The notes under the pieces were generated by a model. The model searched no databases and was not told the origin of the DNA. It worked only from the letters and a program-made list of their open reading frames with translations. Both the position numbers and the translations under genes were made by a program. A stretch of 27,500 bases of DNA, from NCBI GenBank assembly GCA_003427395.1, contig BFEA01000172.1:2543599-2571098 (forward strand). The letters are read 5' to 3'. Origin of the DNA: Chara braunii. Its lineage: Eukaryota; Streptophyta; Charophyceae; Charales; Characeae. Positions 1 through 8,810 of this stretch are shown one piece after another; the first letter of the stretch is position 1; each line of letters opens with the position of its first letter.

Positions 1-84
1 GGGGGGTGTCGGGAAGGGGTGTTGAGGGCTGCAGGGGAGAGACATAGAGGGGTGTGGGGGTGTAGAGGGGTAATTGTTTTAATT

Positions 85-245
85 TTGACGGAAGTACGTT
101 CATGTCACATCAGAGTTCATAATTGGCAAAAAAACATGTAGCAGCAACTTTGTCATGGACTGAGTTTAAAAAGGCGGTTGTAACTCCGGCCGAGTCAGGA
201 CAACAGTGGAGTCAGGGTGAAAGTTTGTAATAGGCACTTGTGTCA
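85..245 (+). repeat. Dispersed repeat R1, copy a
   Basis: This stretch resembles 22858-23007 on the same strand and the reverse complement of 23603-23745. Shared landmarks, in order, are a G-A-AGTA(C/T)GTT(C/T)ATGTCAC block, a GAGTTC-TAAT block followed by a short A run, a CTGAGTT--AAAAAG block and GG-GGT-TCAGGG. A weaker inverted copy lies at 1690-1835, so 85-1835 is framed by inverted copies, as 22858-23745 is. The copies are diverged and the ends are approximate. The repeat could be the long terminal inverted repeat of a DNA element or an independent dispersed repeat. Confidence 0.55.
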
Positions 246-464
246 CGTTCCGCACGGTTCCATAACTTCGTTCCCAGCTGCCCAGGTTCCGGGCCGACCC
301 ACGTTTTTTTCTTTTGTCGTACCCACATTTTTTTCTTTTGTTGTACTCGTCATTTCCCGGTACCGGCCTGTAACATTTGTTTTTCGGCTGACGGCGGGGT
401 CGGGAATCGGGACTGGTTACCGGCCTTCGCAGTGCTGGAGCAGCCACACCGGGTCCCGTTCTCG

Positions 465-542
465 CTCCCACCGTTCCATAGTCGCTACCTGCTTGAGCCG
501 CCCACGTGACTCAGGTGAGTGCTGACTCAGAGCCACGTGTGG

Positions 543-601
<59 letters not shown>

Positions 602-696
602 CTGAGAGACCATAGGTGGCACGTCAGAGAAACGTGGCACGCTGTTCCATTTGCAACGTCGCAGGGTCCGCCACGTCGCTCTCGTGTGCCACGCAT

Positions 697-754
<58 letters not shown>

Positions 755-828
755 GTGTGGCACGTGAGAGCAACGTGGCAGACGCTGCGACGGAACAGCG
801 TGCCACGTTGCTCAGACGTGCCACGCAT

Positions 829-889
<61 letters not shown>

Positions 890-977
890 GTCTGTCTGTC
901 TTTGTGTGGCCGCACGTGGCTGCGAGGCAGCAGTCACCGGATGGCTCAAGCAGGTAGCGACTATGGAATCGTGGGAG
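465..977. mobile_element. Foldback element with GA/CT arrays in its arms
   Basis: The outer arms 465-539 and 903-977 are inverted copies. The stretch from CTCCCAC through CCATAGTCGCTACCTGCTTG to GAGCC is nearly identical on both sides, and both arms continue into CACGTG-containing sequence. Between them are a GA array (546-598) and two CT arrays (698-752, 831-885), which are complementary to the GA array. Two internal blocks are palindromic as well: 615-697, and 757-824, where the GTGGCACGTgAGAGCAACG arm is matched by its complement at 801-824. The whole unit can therefore fold into one very long hairpin. No target duplication was found, so transposition is inferred from structure only. Confidence 0.65.
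546..900. repeat. Three GA/CT microsatellite arrays
   Basis: A (GA)n array of about 53 bp is followed by two (CT)n arrays of about 55 bp each. The second CT array passes into four GTCT units (886-900). Open reading frames across these arrays are runs of Arg-Glu or Ser-Leu caused by the dinucleotide repeat and are not treated as genes. ACGTG/CACGT cores occur about ten times between 510 and 920 around the arrays. Confidence 0.95.
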
Positions 978-1055
978 CCTCCAGGAGGGAGAACATATCT
1001 CTCTCTTTCTTTCTTTTTTCCCCAATTGGTGATTGCGATCCTCACCTCCATGGTG

Positions 1056-1155
1056 TACCTTCCCCGGGTAGATCGTGCCGTCATTATGTCGGCATCTAGA
1101 CCGCTCGTTGCCCCAGATACAGCAATTATAATGATCGTGCACTCTGTTCGAATGG
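1056..1155. mobile_element. Degenerate hairpin MITE (TATAATGA family), weak copy
   Basis: The left side has TACCTTCCCC followed by CGTGCCGTCATTATG. The right side has ATTATAATGATCGTGC followed by CTGTTCGAA. Read inward from both ends, these form an imperfect inverted repeat with the same order of motifs as the much better copy at 21771-21881. It is probably an old, decayed member of that family. Confidence 0.4.
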
Positions 1156-1327
1156 AAATGGCGTTCCTTCCTGAATCCTGACTGCAGCGGAAATGCGTCG
1201 AAGGAATTTGTTACCCGAATCTGGACATGTTTGAGGGTAGGTCCAGAAGACTGGGATTGATCTGCTTTTCAGCAGCACTGCAGCCTCTTTATTCAATCCT
1301 CTTCGCATGTGGGACCTCGGCCCTGGC

Positions 1328-1329
<2 letters not shown>

Positions 1330-1410
<81 letters not shown>

Positions 1411-1441
1411 TGGTTGCGTGTGTGTGTGTGTGTGTGTGTGT
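1330..1441. repeat. CT and GT microsatellite
   Basis: (CT)n at 1330-1393 is followed by (GT)n at 1393-1412, a short GGTTGC break, and (GT)n to 1441. The sequence just downstream (about 1464-1478) has AGGCAG--TCACCGGAT, which also occurs beside the CT array ending at 900, so the two microsatellite regions may share an origin. Confidence 0.9.
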
Positions 1442-1689
1442 TTTGCGCGACATGTGACTCCAAGGCAGGACTCACCGGATCCACCGGCGGGAGATTCCAA
1501 CAGAGATTGCCTACCTCCAGCATAGGATTCCCACCTTATTTCGGAGTATGTCCGATGGCTGGCCTACGAGAATGCGGGTAAACGGCCAGAGTCGGAGCTT
1601 GGGCAGCATATGACGCACGAGACGGCACCAGACAGCCTGGGACCTGGGGTGGGTTATACCAGGACACATCGGGCCTGCCATTAGCGCTT

Positions 1690-1835
1690 TTTCAAACTGG
1701 GGCTCTGAGATCATGGCTTGCTCCTGTTTTTTTTGCCTTTTCGAACTGTGCCCATTCCCCCAGTGCCATTTCGTGTTTTTTTGCCTATTCGAACTCAAAA
1801 CCTGCCACGGCCGCTGTTGTTTCTTTAAATTTTTT
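1690..1835 (-). repeat. Dispersed repeat R1, diverged copy d
   Basis: Two internal TTTTTTGCCT(T/A)TTCGAACT blocks followed by CAAAACCTGCC-CG-CCGC-GTTGTTTCTTT match the outer part of the copy at 23603-23745 in the same orientation. Relative to the copy at 85-245 it is inverted. Divergence is considerable. Confidence 0.45.
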
Positions 1836-1925
1836 TGTCGTTTTCGGTTCCGGGGGGCTCAGGCGTCGTCATCAGCAACCCCCCACTAGCTGCACGTTTT
1901 TCGAAAGTGGGTTGCAGGGGCGGGA

Positions 1926-2017
1926 ACAAGGGTAGAGCGGGGTTAGAGCGGGGGTAGGGGGACGGAGGGCGGGTTAGAGCGGAGCTCTAATGGCGCCCTA
2001 CCCCGCTCTACCCGTTC
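1926..2017. repeat. Inverted repeat, 14-bp perfect core
   Basis: GGGTAGAGCGGGGT (1930-1943) is repeated exactly in inverse orientation at 2000-2013. GAAC/GTTC extends the arms outward past a 2-nt bulge. The loop holds further GGTTAGAGCGG copies. It is a hairpin-forming region of unknown role. Confidence 0.7.
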
Positions 2018-2069
2018 TTCCCCTGTTCCTAGGCCAACAAAAAACGAAAAAAGAAAAATGGCAGTTGCA

Positions 2070-2251
2070 GTGAAAAATTCGCCGAAAATGACACCACCTA
2101 TTAACCATTAGTGTGGACACTTGCCATGGCCAGTCAACACTGGTAGCTCGCTGGGGCAAAGTGAAAAAATCGCCGAAAATGACACCACCTATTAACCATT
2201 AGTGTGGCCACTTGCCACAGCCAGTCAACACTGGTAATTCGCTGGGGCAAG
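2070..2251. repeat. Tandem duplication, two 91-bp units
   Basis: Units 2070-2160 and 2161-2251 are nearly identical. Each starts GTGAAAAA-TCGCCGAAAAT and ends GCTGGGGCAA, and only a handful of positions differ, so the duplication is recent or homogenised. No coding potential is visible. Confidence 0.9.
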
Positions 2252-4216
2252 TTTGCCGCCCCTGTAACCCGTAGCAAATGAGGGAGTATCGGGCCAAGTG
2301 GAAGTGGCTGCTCAGGTCCTGCTGCAGCAGTTCGGGATACAACCAATACACATCCAATAAGTTTGAATAAAAAGATCTCTCAGGTTGAGTTCTCAGTCAG
2401 TACCATCACAGATGACATTCATGGCTCTATTACGATGCCAATCAGGGTTGAGACCCCCATTTCACAATACTTCCATGGGCGTAAAAACTTTCAGTATACC
2501 TGTCACAGGAAGCTCAATACTTCAGGATCATGACATATAATCTACAATAACCTCCATAATCTTGAAGTACCTGGGGCCGGTCACCTGTGGATATATCTCA
2601 AGAGTGACCGCCCAAGAACATCCTTCTCTTCCTGATTTCAAAGTGCCCAAGTTAAGCATCATGCTGCTCAGGCTGGTGGAGCGAGCACTTGGCCAGTCCA
2701 GCGCTGGGGACTCTGTGGGGAGGAAGAAGGAGACAAGGCGCTCCGGCTCTAGATATGGTGGAGGAGCCCAGGTAGGAGGAGGAGGGACTCCGAGGGAGAG
2801 GGTGGGGTAGGAGGAGAGTGACGGAGGTACTTACCTGGCTATGGTGGACGGCATCGTCATCTTGTTGGTTGGCGCTACACCTAGAAGGCCCCAGTGGGGG
2901 TGCGCTGCTTCAAGGAAGAGTTCAGGACAGAGTTAGGCATGGCGGCCATAGTAGAGGGGACATATCACCTTGCCATTGAACATCGGGGCAAGGGCACACT
3001 AGTCTGCCTGACTCTGCCATAGTGGCATTATGGCATAGCCACCTACCACAGAAAGAGGTAGAAGGTGTAGGTCGTGCCACAGACTCATGCATTGCTGGTA
3101 GTAAGGAGGAGATTCAGGCTCTGGTACTGGTTAATTATTTCATTGATATTGTTATTATTTATTGTATTGCGGAGGCTGGGGGAGATGAGGAGGTTGAACG
3201 TGATGGCGAGTTGGAGGCAGATTTGGCAGTTGTCTTTGCTGGTGTCCATCTTCTTCTTCTTCTTCCTTTCTTTCTTCTTCTTCTTCCCAAGTTCTTTCAT
3301 TTCAGTTGCAATCCAACGGCGTTGCCTCTCTTTTAAATTTGTGTTACTGCACTGCAAGATAGCCAGGATCATAACATACTTTAACAACATCCAGATATAA
3401 AAACACAAAGGAGGACCATCATGATGAGCCCCTATAGAATACGATTTGAGCCTTTGACCAGACCAGATCCTCAACCGGCTGCCAACGCATCTATTGCAAA
3501 CACCGGAAATGCGAGTGCGAAATTTGGGTGTGCCCGTGGTAGCTCTCCTCCTTTGGTTTTTGTTCAAGTTGGGGCCTTTACCCCTTATGGGACCCCGTCC
3601 CCCACCTTGCTCTCCTCAATGCTACCCGGTGCAGTGTGCACCCCTACAGGGGCCCTACTCCACGCGGTCCCACCTCAGTGTCTACCGCTCAGGACATCAC
3701 CCTTCTACTGTCTTAGTGGGGTGACCTGACCGGACAGCTGTTGCAGGAGCTCTTAGCGACAGAGGCTCATACGGATTGTTTCTAGGATGCCCACACATAC
3801 AGCCCCCATCTGTGGCGTTGATATTGCCAATAACTCTTCTAGTACAGAACTGCCTAACACAAGCGATCCGAACCTAGTGTCTAATGACGAAAGCTCAAGG
3901 GCAATTCCACTGCTTCAACGATATCACCTATCATCTACTCTCTTGACCACTCCGCATGTGCAGTCCCGAATACCGTGTTCTTCTTTGACATAATCAGCTA
4001 GCAAGGGTCTGGTGTCCGGCACTGTCCGCTGACCAAGGTGGAACCACCTGTTCTGTGCGAGTGGGAGTGAGGACCCTTGACAACATGTCCTCCTAAAAAC
4101 ACTCTCCATGACGGAAAGGCGAGAGACCATTCACCGTCTGCAAAGTCAAACAAACTCCCTCATGCTGCTTCAAAGTTCAAACACTATTCTTGGTGTCCCA
4201 ATACACACTAAGTCTT
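2252..4216. other. Unassigned sequence
   Basis: I see no recognisable gene, RNA or mobile element here. The region includes CTT/CTTT-rich stretches (3248-3300) and short open frames without any recognisable motif. Exons of an unknown multi-exon gene or untranslated sequence cannot be excluded. This is also the downstream flank of the minus-strand gene ending at 4217. Confidence 0.5.
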
Positions 4217-5230
4217 CTATTCCACAGGCTGCGCACAAACAGTGCAGTTTAAGGCCGCCTTTCCCGGTTTGACAACGCGGAGACCTTGGGGCTTATTCTT
4301 GCAGAAGTTGACTCGGGTGTATGCGGCGATGTTTACATTGAAGCTCCCACGAATCTTTGCACTATTGCCTCGGAAAGTGCAGCTACAGAAATTAATGTAG
4401 TCATAAGCTGTTTCACCCTCCACTTCCACGGCACCGCCTGACCCATTGCGGGCGGTGTTTCCAACAAACTCAGACTTGGAGAGCACACCGGAGCTGTCAC
4501 CTCCGAAAATGACCGCGCCACCATTGCCATTCCTCGCCGTGTTTCCACGGAATATGCAGTCAATCAAATTGAGCCGACCCTCGTATGCGCGAGCCGCACC
4601 TCCGCTCGTGCCGGCAGTGTTGCCACTGAACACAGACCTTCTAACCGTTCCGACGCCATTGCTGTACACCCTGATGGCTCCTGCCTGAAACAGTGCCCGG
4701 TTGTTCCGGAACTGGCAGTCAGTCACCAGAAGAGGCGAGTCGCGGACAGCAAGAGCTCCAGCACTCAAAGCCTTGTTGTTCTCGAACACGCACCTCGTCG
4801 CGCTGATCTTCCCGTTGAACGCAAACGCAACTGCCCCAGTCCCATCCCCGAAATAGGTCCCATTCCTTGTGTCGCGCATGTTCTTGAAGTGGACATCGCT
4901 CATGCCCACATAATATCCTTCACTCTTGAAACCTAGAAACTTCCCCTGACCGTCCACAACGCAGAGGCGTGGTCTCTGCCGCTGGTCCCTGCATCTTCCC
5001 ACGAGCGCAAAATCCTTCTTGGAGGGAGGCAGAGACGCCGTCAGAACCACGTCCGATGTCAAAACGAACTGGGTTACCTTGGGGTCCTTCAACGCCGCGA
5101 CCAGATGCTTCTCTACGGAGATCCCAGCATTCGCAGCACCCACGGATACCACCCCAGTTTCGCTGGGCAACAACATCACGGCGATGCCAAACCACAGCAT
5201 CATCACCATCATCATGAATTGCGGGGCCAT
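4217..5230 (-). CDS. Secreted PMP-repeat / right-handed beta-helix protein
   Basis: This is a complete single-exon reading frame of 337 residues. The N-terminus (residues 5-22) is a Met-rich hydrophobic stretch followed by VGAANAG, which reads as a signal peptide with cleavage near residue 32-35. The C-terminal two thirds carry chlamydial-PMP-type repeats. FxxN motifs lie at F149-N152, F174-N177, F201-N204, F227-N230, F255-N258 and F286-N289. Each of the first five is followed by a G/A-G-A turn (157-159, 183-185, 210-212, 237-239, 265-267). Spacing of about 26-30 residues fits stacked beta-helix coils. Eight or more cysteines (C80, C90, C147, C172, C225, C282, C284, C310 and others) suggest disulfides in an extracellular protein. 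No pectate-lyase active site was identified, so enzymatic activity is not claimed. An adhesive or cell-wall role is inference. The start was chosen because the signal peptide begins directly at this ATG. Flanking introns cannot be excluded. Confidence 0.85.
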   Translation of the reverse strand: MAPQFMMMVMMLWFGIAVMLLPSETGVVSVGAANAGISVEKHLVAALKDPKVTQFVLTSDVVLTASLPPSKKDFALVGRCRDQRQRPRLCVVDGQGKFLGFKSEGYYVGMSDVHFKNMRDTRNGTYFGDGTGAVAFAFNGKISATRCVFENNKALSAGALAVRDSPLLVTDCQFRNNRALFQAGAIRVYSNGVGTVRRSVFSGNTAGTSGGAARAYEGRLNLIDCIFRGNTARNGNGGAVIFGGDSSGVLSKSEFVGNTARNGSGGAVEVEGETAYDYINFCSCTFRGNSAKIRGSFNVNIAAYTRVNFCKNKPQGLRVVKPGKAALNCTVCAQPVE

Positions 5231-5593
5231 CCTCGATGCGTGTGCAGTTTTCCGTACGAGGAGAGATCAGATTGGCATCAGCTTTGCTTTGAAGATCTTA
5301 GAGGTCGCTCTGCACTAAGCTGCCAAGAATTCCAGACAGCCTGAACAAGCAAGCAAAGAGGGAAGCAAGGCAGCCGGACAGCCAACACAGCAAATAGGGA
5401 AGAGGAAGACGTTAGAAATCAGAGAAAGGGGGGGGAAGACAGTACTGAATGATAGGCAAGACGGGATCATGATAGGCGATTGGGTATGGGTAATGGGTTC
5501 AAAGCCAAATTTTGAAAGGTTGTGAACGTTCTTTAGGACAGGTGCATGCCTCCACAACGTCCACGTCGTAGGATCATTACACACACATCTCCA

Positions 5594-5601
5594 TGACGTC
5601 A
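5594..5601. promoter_or_regulatory. TGACGTCA palindrome upstream of the secreted-protein gene
   Basis: A perfect TGACGTCA octamer, the classical bZIP (CRE/TGA-type) binding site, lies about 365 bp upstream of the minus-strand start at 5230. A CCAAT pentamer follows at 5604-5608. No clear TATA box was found closer to the gene. The motif is short enough to occur by chance, so promoter function is only a suggestion. Confidence 0.25.
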
Positions 5602-5752
5602 CTCCAATTATGTGGTAAATTTAAAGAAATTACACAACGCCCTCGATCCAATTATCACCGAAGAAGGAACTAAGAATATTCAACAACTGGTGTGACAGTC
5701 TCCTCTCCTGATAACATCTCTCCTTCTGCTGAGGCGAGGTAGTGTGAGGCGA

Positions 5753-6076
5753 GGTCACACTACCAAAGACGAATGGATTGAATGCCTGAACCTGGACGTG
5801 TCTGTTGGAAGGGTGCAGAAAATCGAGATTGAAGCGCTTTTTCCCATCTCCGAGTAAGAGAAGGGTAAAAGACATCCAGATTCAGGTCCCTTTTCCCCTG
5901 AACATAACGGTCACACTACCCAAGATGAATGGATTGAATGCCTGAACCTGGACGTGTCTGTTGGAAGGGTGCAGAAAATCGAGATTGAAGCGCTTTTTCC
6001 CATCTCCGGGTAAGAGAAGTGTAAAAGACATCCAGATTCAGGGCCCTTTGGCTACCGTATTCCCCTGAACATAACG
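5753..6076. repeat. Tandem duplication of about 156 bp
   Basis: Units start at 5753 and 5909 with GGTCACACTACC and run through GAATGGATTGAATGCCTGAA to CCCCTGAACATAACG. They differ at only a few bases plus a short insertion near the end of unit 2. The last part of each unit is the left end of the small TIR element at 6052-6162. Unit 1 therefore carries only a truncated copy of that end, meaning the duplication captured part of the element. Confidence 0.9.
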
Positions 6077-6162
6077 CACCCTGAAAATGAACGTATGCAA
6101 GGTATATTTCCGGGCCAATACAGTGAAAACAAGGGTGCATTGTGTTCGGGGGAAGACTGTAG
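6052..6162. mobile_element. Small TIR element (MITE), 111 bp
   Basis: The left end CTACCGTATTCCCCTGAAC and the inverted right end CTACAGTCTTCCCCCGAAC are matching terminal repeats that continue through AACGCACCCT / AATGCACCCT. TGG flanks both sides (6049-6051 and 6163-6165), consistent with a 3-bp target duplication. The CTAC termini and the TTCCCC-GAA motif are shared with 21771-21881 and partly with 10866-10983. Confidence 0.65.
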
Positions 6163-6360
6163 TGGGACCTCACCTCAGGTGGGATAGGCGAAGCTGGCTT
6201 CGGTGGCTTGCCTTTGGAGAACGAGAACCCCCAGATACAGCTTCTGACTACGGGTAGCATTTTTTTTATATTAGAAGTAAGCTAATTTTTTATCTCATTT
6301 ATCTCATCTTCTTGCTAGTACTCATCTATCTCATCCTCTCCCTAGTCTATGTGTAGTACG

Positions 6361-6560
6361 GGCCCGGGGGACACCAACCAACCCGGATCTCTCCCTAGCG
6401 CACGGGGTAGGTTGGCACCACAGCAGTGGTGCAAGGGCAAGGCTGTACTAGTCACCCATCACCCTGATGAGGGGTGGGCAGGCGTGGCCGATGAGGGAAA
6501 TCGGGGTGCTAGCGCCGAGCAATGGCCAGTCACTGCACCTCCCCCTACGCCCCCCCAATG
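6361..6560 (-). repeat. SINE-like repeat containing the shared body core
   Basis: On the minus strand this stretch contains GGGGAGGTGCAGTGACTGGCC (6523-6544 region) followed by GCTCGG. Nearly the same core occurs in the complete SINE at 18832-18852 and in the minus-strand repeat at 11498-11519. The remaining sequence differs. No tRNA boxes or poly(A) were recognised, so this is probably a fragment of a different SINE subfamily. Confidence 0.45.
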
Positions 6561-6583
6561 AGCCAACATTGTTGTGAAAGAAA

Positions 6584-6691
6584 GGGCCTCTCTGCACTAC
6601 TCTCCAACTGTGCAAAATGAGACTGAATCCACTGCTAAGATACATTGCCATCTTGTTTGTCTTTTGTGTGGAGAGTAGTGCAGCGAGGCCC
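6584..6691. mobile_element. MITE of the GGGCCTCGCT family, 108 bp
   Basis: Terminal inverted repeats of 23 bp with one mismatch open with GGGCCTCTCTGCACTACTCT on the left and its counterpart with CGCT on the right. Both ends are flanked by AAA (6581-6583 and 6692-6694), consistent with a 3-bp duplication of AAA/TTT, although the flanks are A-rich. The interior is non-coding. The same termini with the same flanking triplet occur on the larger elements at 16174-17106 and 15607-17321. Confidence 0.8.
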
Positions 6692-6782
6692 AAAAACAAA
6701 GAAAGGAAAAACTTACCGTTTTCTTTCTCTTTTATTTTGAACAACAGCATACACTACTCCCCTTCAAAGTGAGATGAAAAAC

Positions 6783-6858
6783 TATGCTTGCAGGGGTCCC
6801 CTCTAAATAGCCTTAGGAGTAGCCTTAGGAGTAGTGGTAGGTAGGTAGTGAAGAGGAA
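6783..6858 (+). repeat. Third copy of the 96-bp ACTATGCTT repeat
   Basis: CTATGCTTGCAGGGGTCCCCT through CCTTAGGAGTAGTGGTAGG matches the tandem units at 17666 and 17762. This copy has a small internal duplication of CCTTAGGAGTAG and diverges after GGTAGGTAG. Confidence 0.7.
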
Positions 6859-7191
6859 TTTGGAAGAATTTGAAAGATGATGAAAGATTTGAGAGAGAAG
6901 AATATAGCGTAGTTTAAAAAAAATAAAAAATAAAAGGGGTAACTAGGGCGCAGTCACGAAAGCAGTTTGTAAATGCATTTGGAACTGCCTGTTTGCAGTC
7001 CAGTACCGTCCCAAGTTTCAACTGCAGTCGAAACACTTCACAGCATAAAAGTCGCAATGCCGAGTTTGCAACTGCAGTCCAGTCCGCCACGTGGCCTCCC
7101 AAGTTTGCAACAGCTTTTTTTTTTTTTATTATTATTTTTTTTTTTAATGTCGGCCGTGGCCGAGGCATTGCGGCCGGGACCATGTCCCATA

Positions 7192-7220
7192 TGCACCGTT
7201 TAGTTGAGGCAGCTCAACGG
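7192..7220. repeat. Short hairpin
   Basis: CACCGTTTAGTTGAG and its near-complement CTCAACGGTG form a stem of about 10 bp. A related GTTGAACTAGCTG/CAGCTAGTTCAAC palindrome lies downstream at 7447-7490, so the two may be ends or relics of one element. Confidence 0.45.
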
Positions 7221-7446
7221 TGCGACAGCTAAATAAAATCATTTTAATTCAATTTCAAATGAGAAATGCATTTATAAATGGCAGGAATACAATTGTTCTC
7301 GTTTTTCGTTTTTCACAATTGGAGTGGCATACGGGCACTTCCACAGCAGAAAATGAAGAGGTGCCCGAATCCCATCCAAAAATGGCAAACGGAAGGAGGC
7401 TCGTACAGTTTCTCTTGAAAAACGCCTGTTGGGGCAACAAGAGGGT

Positions 7447-7490
7447 CGTTGAACTAGCTGTCTCGAAAAAAGGAGACAGCTAGTTCAACG
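7447..7490. repeat. Perfect 18-bp hairpin
   Basis: CGTTGAACTAGCTGTCTC (7447-7464) is repeated exactly in inverse orientation at 7473-7490, with an A-rich 8-nt loop. It is too stable to be chance. No T tract follows on either strand that would make it an RNA polymerase III or bacterial-type terminator. Confidence 0.75.
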
Positions 7491-7893
7491 GAAAGTGGCG
7501 AGGGTAGGGGTAGTAGTATTCGAGAGAAAGGATTTATTNCTGTTTTTTNATGTAAGAAAAAGCGAAGATGGTCTCTATTGCCCATTTTATTAGAAACGGA
7601 CCGTTAGATGAATTGGACGACTAGCATCTCCCTTGTCGCGTACAGTCACACAGGCTCGAAAACCCCACGTTGACCTAGCTCAAGGGAGCTAGTGGGACAA
7701 GGTCCCCGTGGCCAAACCACGCCACGAGATGCTCTCTTTTATTTTTTTTTATTTTTTTGAAACCTCGGATGTGGCCGAGGCATCGCGGCCGTGGCCAGCC
7801 ACGCGACGGAGCCTAGATTTATAGGAACCAAAAAAAAAAAAAAACAGAGGGGGCCTTGATCCACTATTCTTGACATGCACAACGGAAGGGCGC

Positions 7894-8004
7894 TGTATCT
7901 TTTCCATGTTCTACAAGAAGATTCGCTCTCGTTTTGCACATCTCGAGAGTAGTGGAGCCATGCAAAACGAGAGTGAATCTTCCGCTACAACATGGAAAGA
8001 TGCA
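7894..8004. mobile_element. Foldback hairpin element F1
   Basis: Arms 7894-7938 and 7961-8004 are inverted copies built of a TATCTTTCCATGTT block, a variable step and GATTCACTCTCGTTTTGCA. The loop contains GAGAGTAGTGGAGC, the terminal motif of the GGGCCTCGCT family. Near-identical architecture at 8197-8302 and 8811-9098 shows that this is a family. No target duplication was identified. Confidence 0.65.
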
Positions 8005-8196
8005 CCACCACGAGGCCCCAAGGATGACACGCATAGGTTGAGAAATCTGAGAAAGGAAAAAAAAAGACAAAAAAAAAAGAAAAGAAACTGGGTTTTTGTC
8101 AGCACGTGTCTCCCCTAGGGCCTCTGCGCTTTTGTCAGCCCGTGTATCCCGCTGGGGACCTGTATTCCGGTTGCACAGAAGACAAAAATCATGGAG

Positions 8197-8302
8197 CTGT
8201 ATCTTTCCATGTTCTGGGGAAGATTCACTCTCGTTTTGCACATTTGGAGATCAGTTGTGGAAACCGAGAGTGAATCTTTCGGTAGAGCATGAAAAGATAC
8301 AG
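8197..8302. mobile_element. Foldback hairpin element F2
   Basis: Arms starting CTGTATCTTTCCATG (8197) and ending GAAAAGATACAG (8302) are inverted repeats of about 43 bp, with GATTCACTCTCG / CGAGAGTGAATC at their inner ends. It is the same family as 7894-8004, lying about 200 bp away in the same arrangement. Confidence 0.65.
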
Positions 8303-8639
8303 GGCCACTATCTTTTTTTTTTTCCCTTCTTGTTTCTTCTTTTTCTTTTCGGAAAACGGCCTGGCCCTCCTACGTGGATGACTAGACTGCAGTTACAAAC
8401 TCTGCCCTGCGACAGCCACNCGACGGGGGAGTTTGGACTGCAGTGTAAACTTGAGAGGGGACTGGACTCCAAAACGGCAATTTGAAATGTATTTTCAAAC
8501 TGTAACCTTGACAGCGCCCTAGTTTTCTCAAAACAAAAAGAAGAAAACAGCAGAAATGCTTTTCAGTGGGTTGAGAGGTACCCTTAGGCAGCAGTCATCA
8601 CAGTGTTTCAGGCTCATCAATAAACAAGGTCAATGTAAT

Positions 8640-8767
8640 GGGATGCTGGACCCCTTTTCCAGCAGGTGAAGCTCCCCACCAATAGATGGAAGTGCTAGAG
8701 GGGTCTGCTCTTATCAGCTCCCCTAGCATCAACCCAGGTGTGGTAAAAAAAAAAAAAAAAAAAAAAA
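8640..8767 (+). mobile_element. Poly(A)-tailed retroposon, copy A
   Basis: It starts with the 23-nt head (GGGATGCTGG ... TTTTCCAG, itself hairpin-forming), then CAGGTG, CTCCCCACCAATAGATGG, a hairpin with TGCTAG/CTAGCA stem ends around the loop TCTGCTCTTATCAG (8693-8728), and a 23-base A run (8745-8767). Copies C (22642-22818) and D (23363-23509, minus) share the order head, CTCCCCACCAATAGATGG, hairpin, A-rich tail. No tRNA-like promoter boxes were found, so it is not a tRNA SINE. A clear target duplication was not found. Confidence 0.7.
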
Positions 8768-8810
8768 GTTTTCTTCCCCACATGTGAAAAAGACAAATAT
8801 GGCGAGTACA

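Noticed and set aside
506-1099. Open reading frames of 60-197 residues around 0.5-1.5 kb
   Set aside because: They are Ser-Leu or Arg-Glu runs created by CT/GA arrays and open in several frames on both strands.
3085-3567. 160-residue minus-strand open frame with Lys/Asn-rich part
   Set aside because: The Lys run comes from a CTT-rich tract. The rest has no recognised domain and no supporting context.
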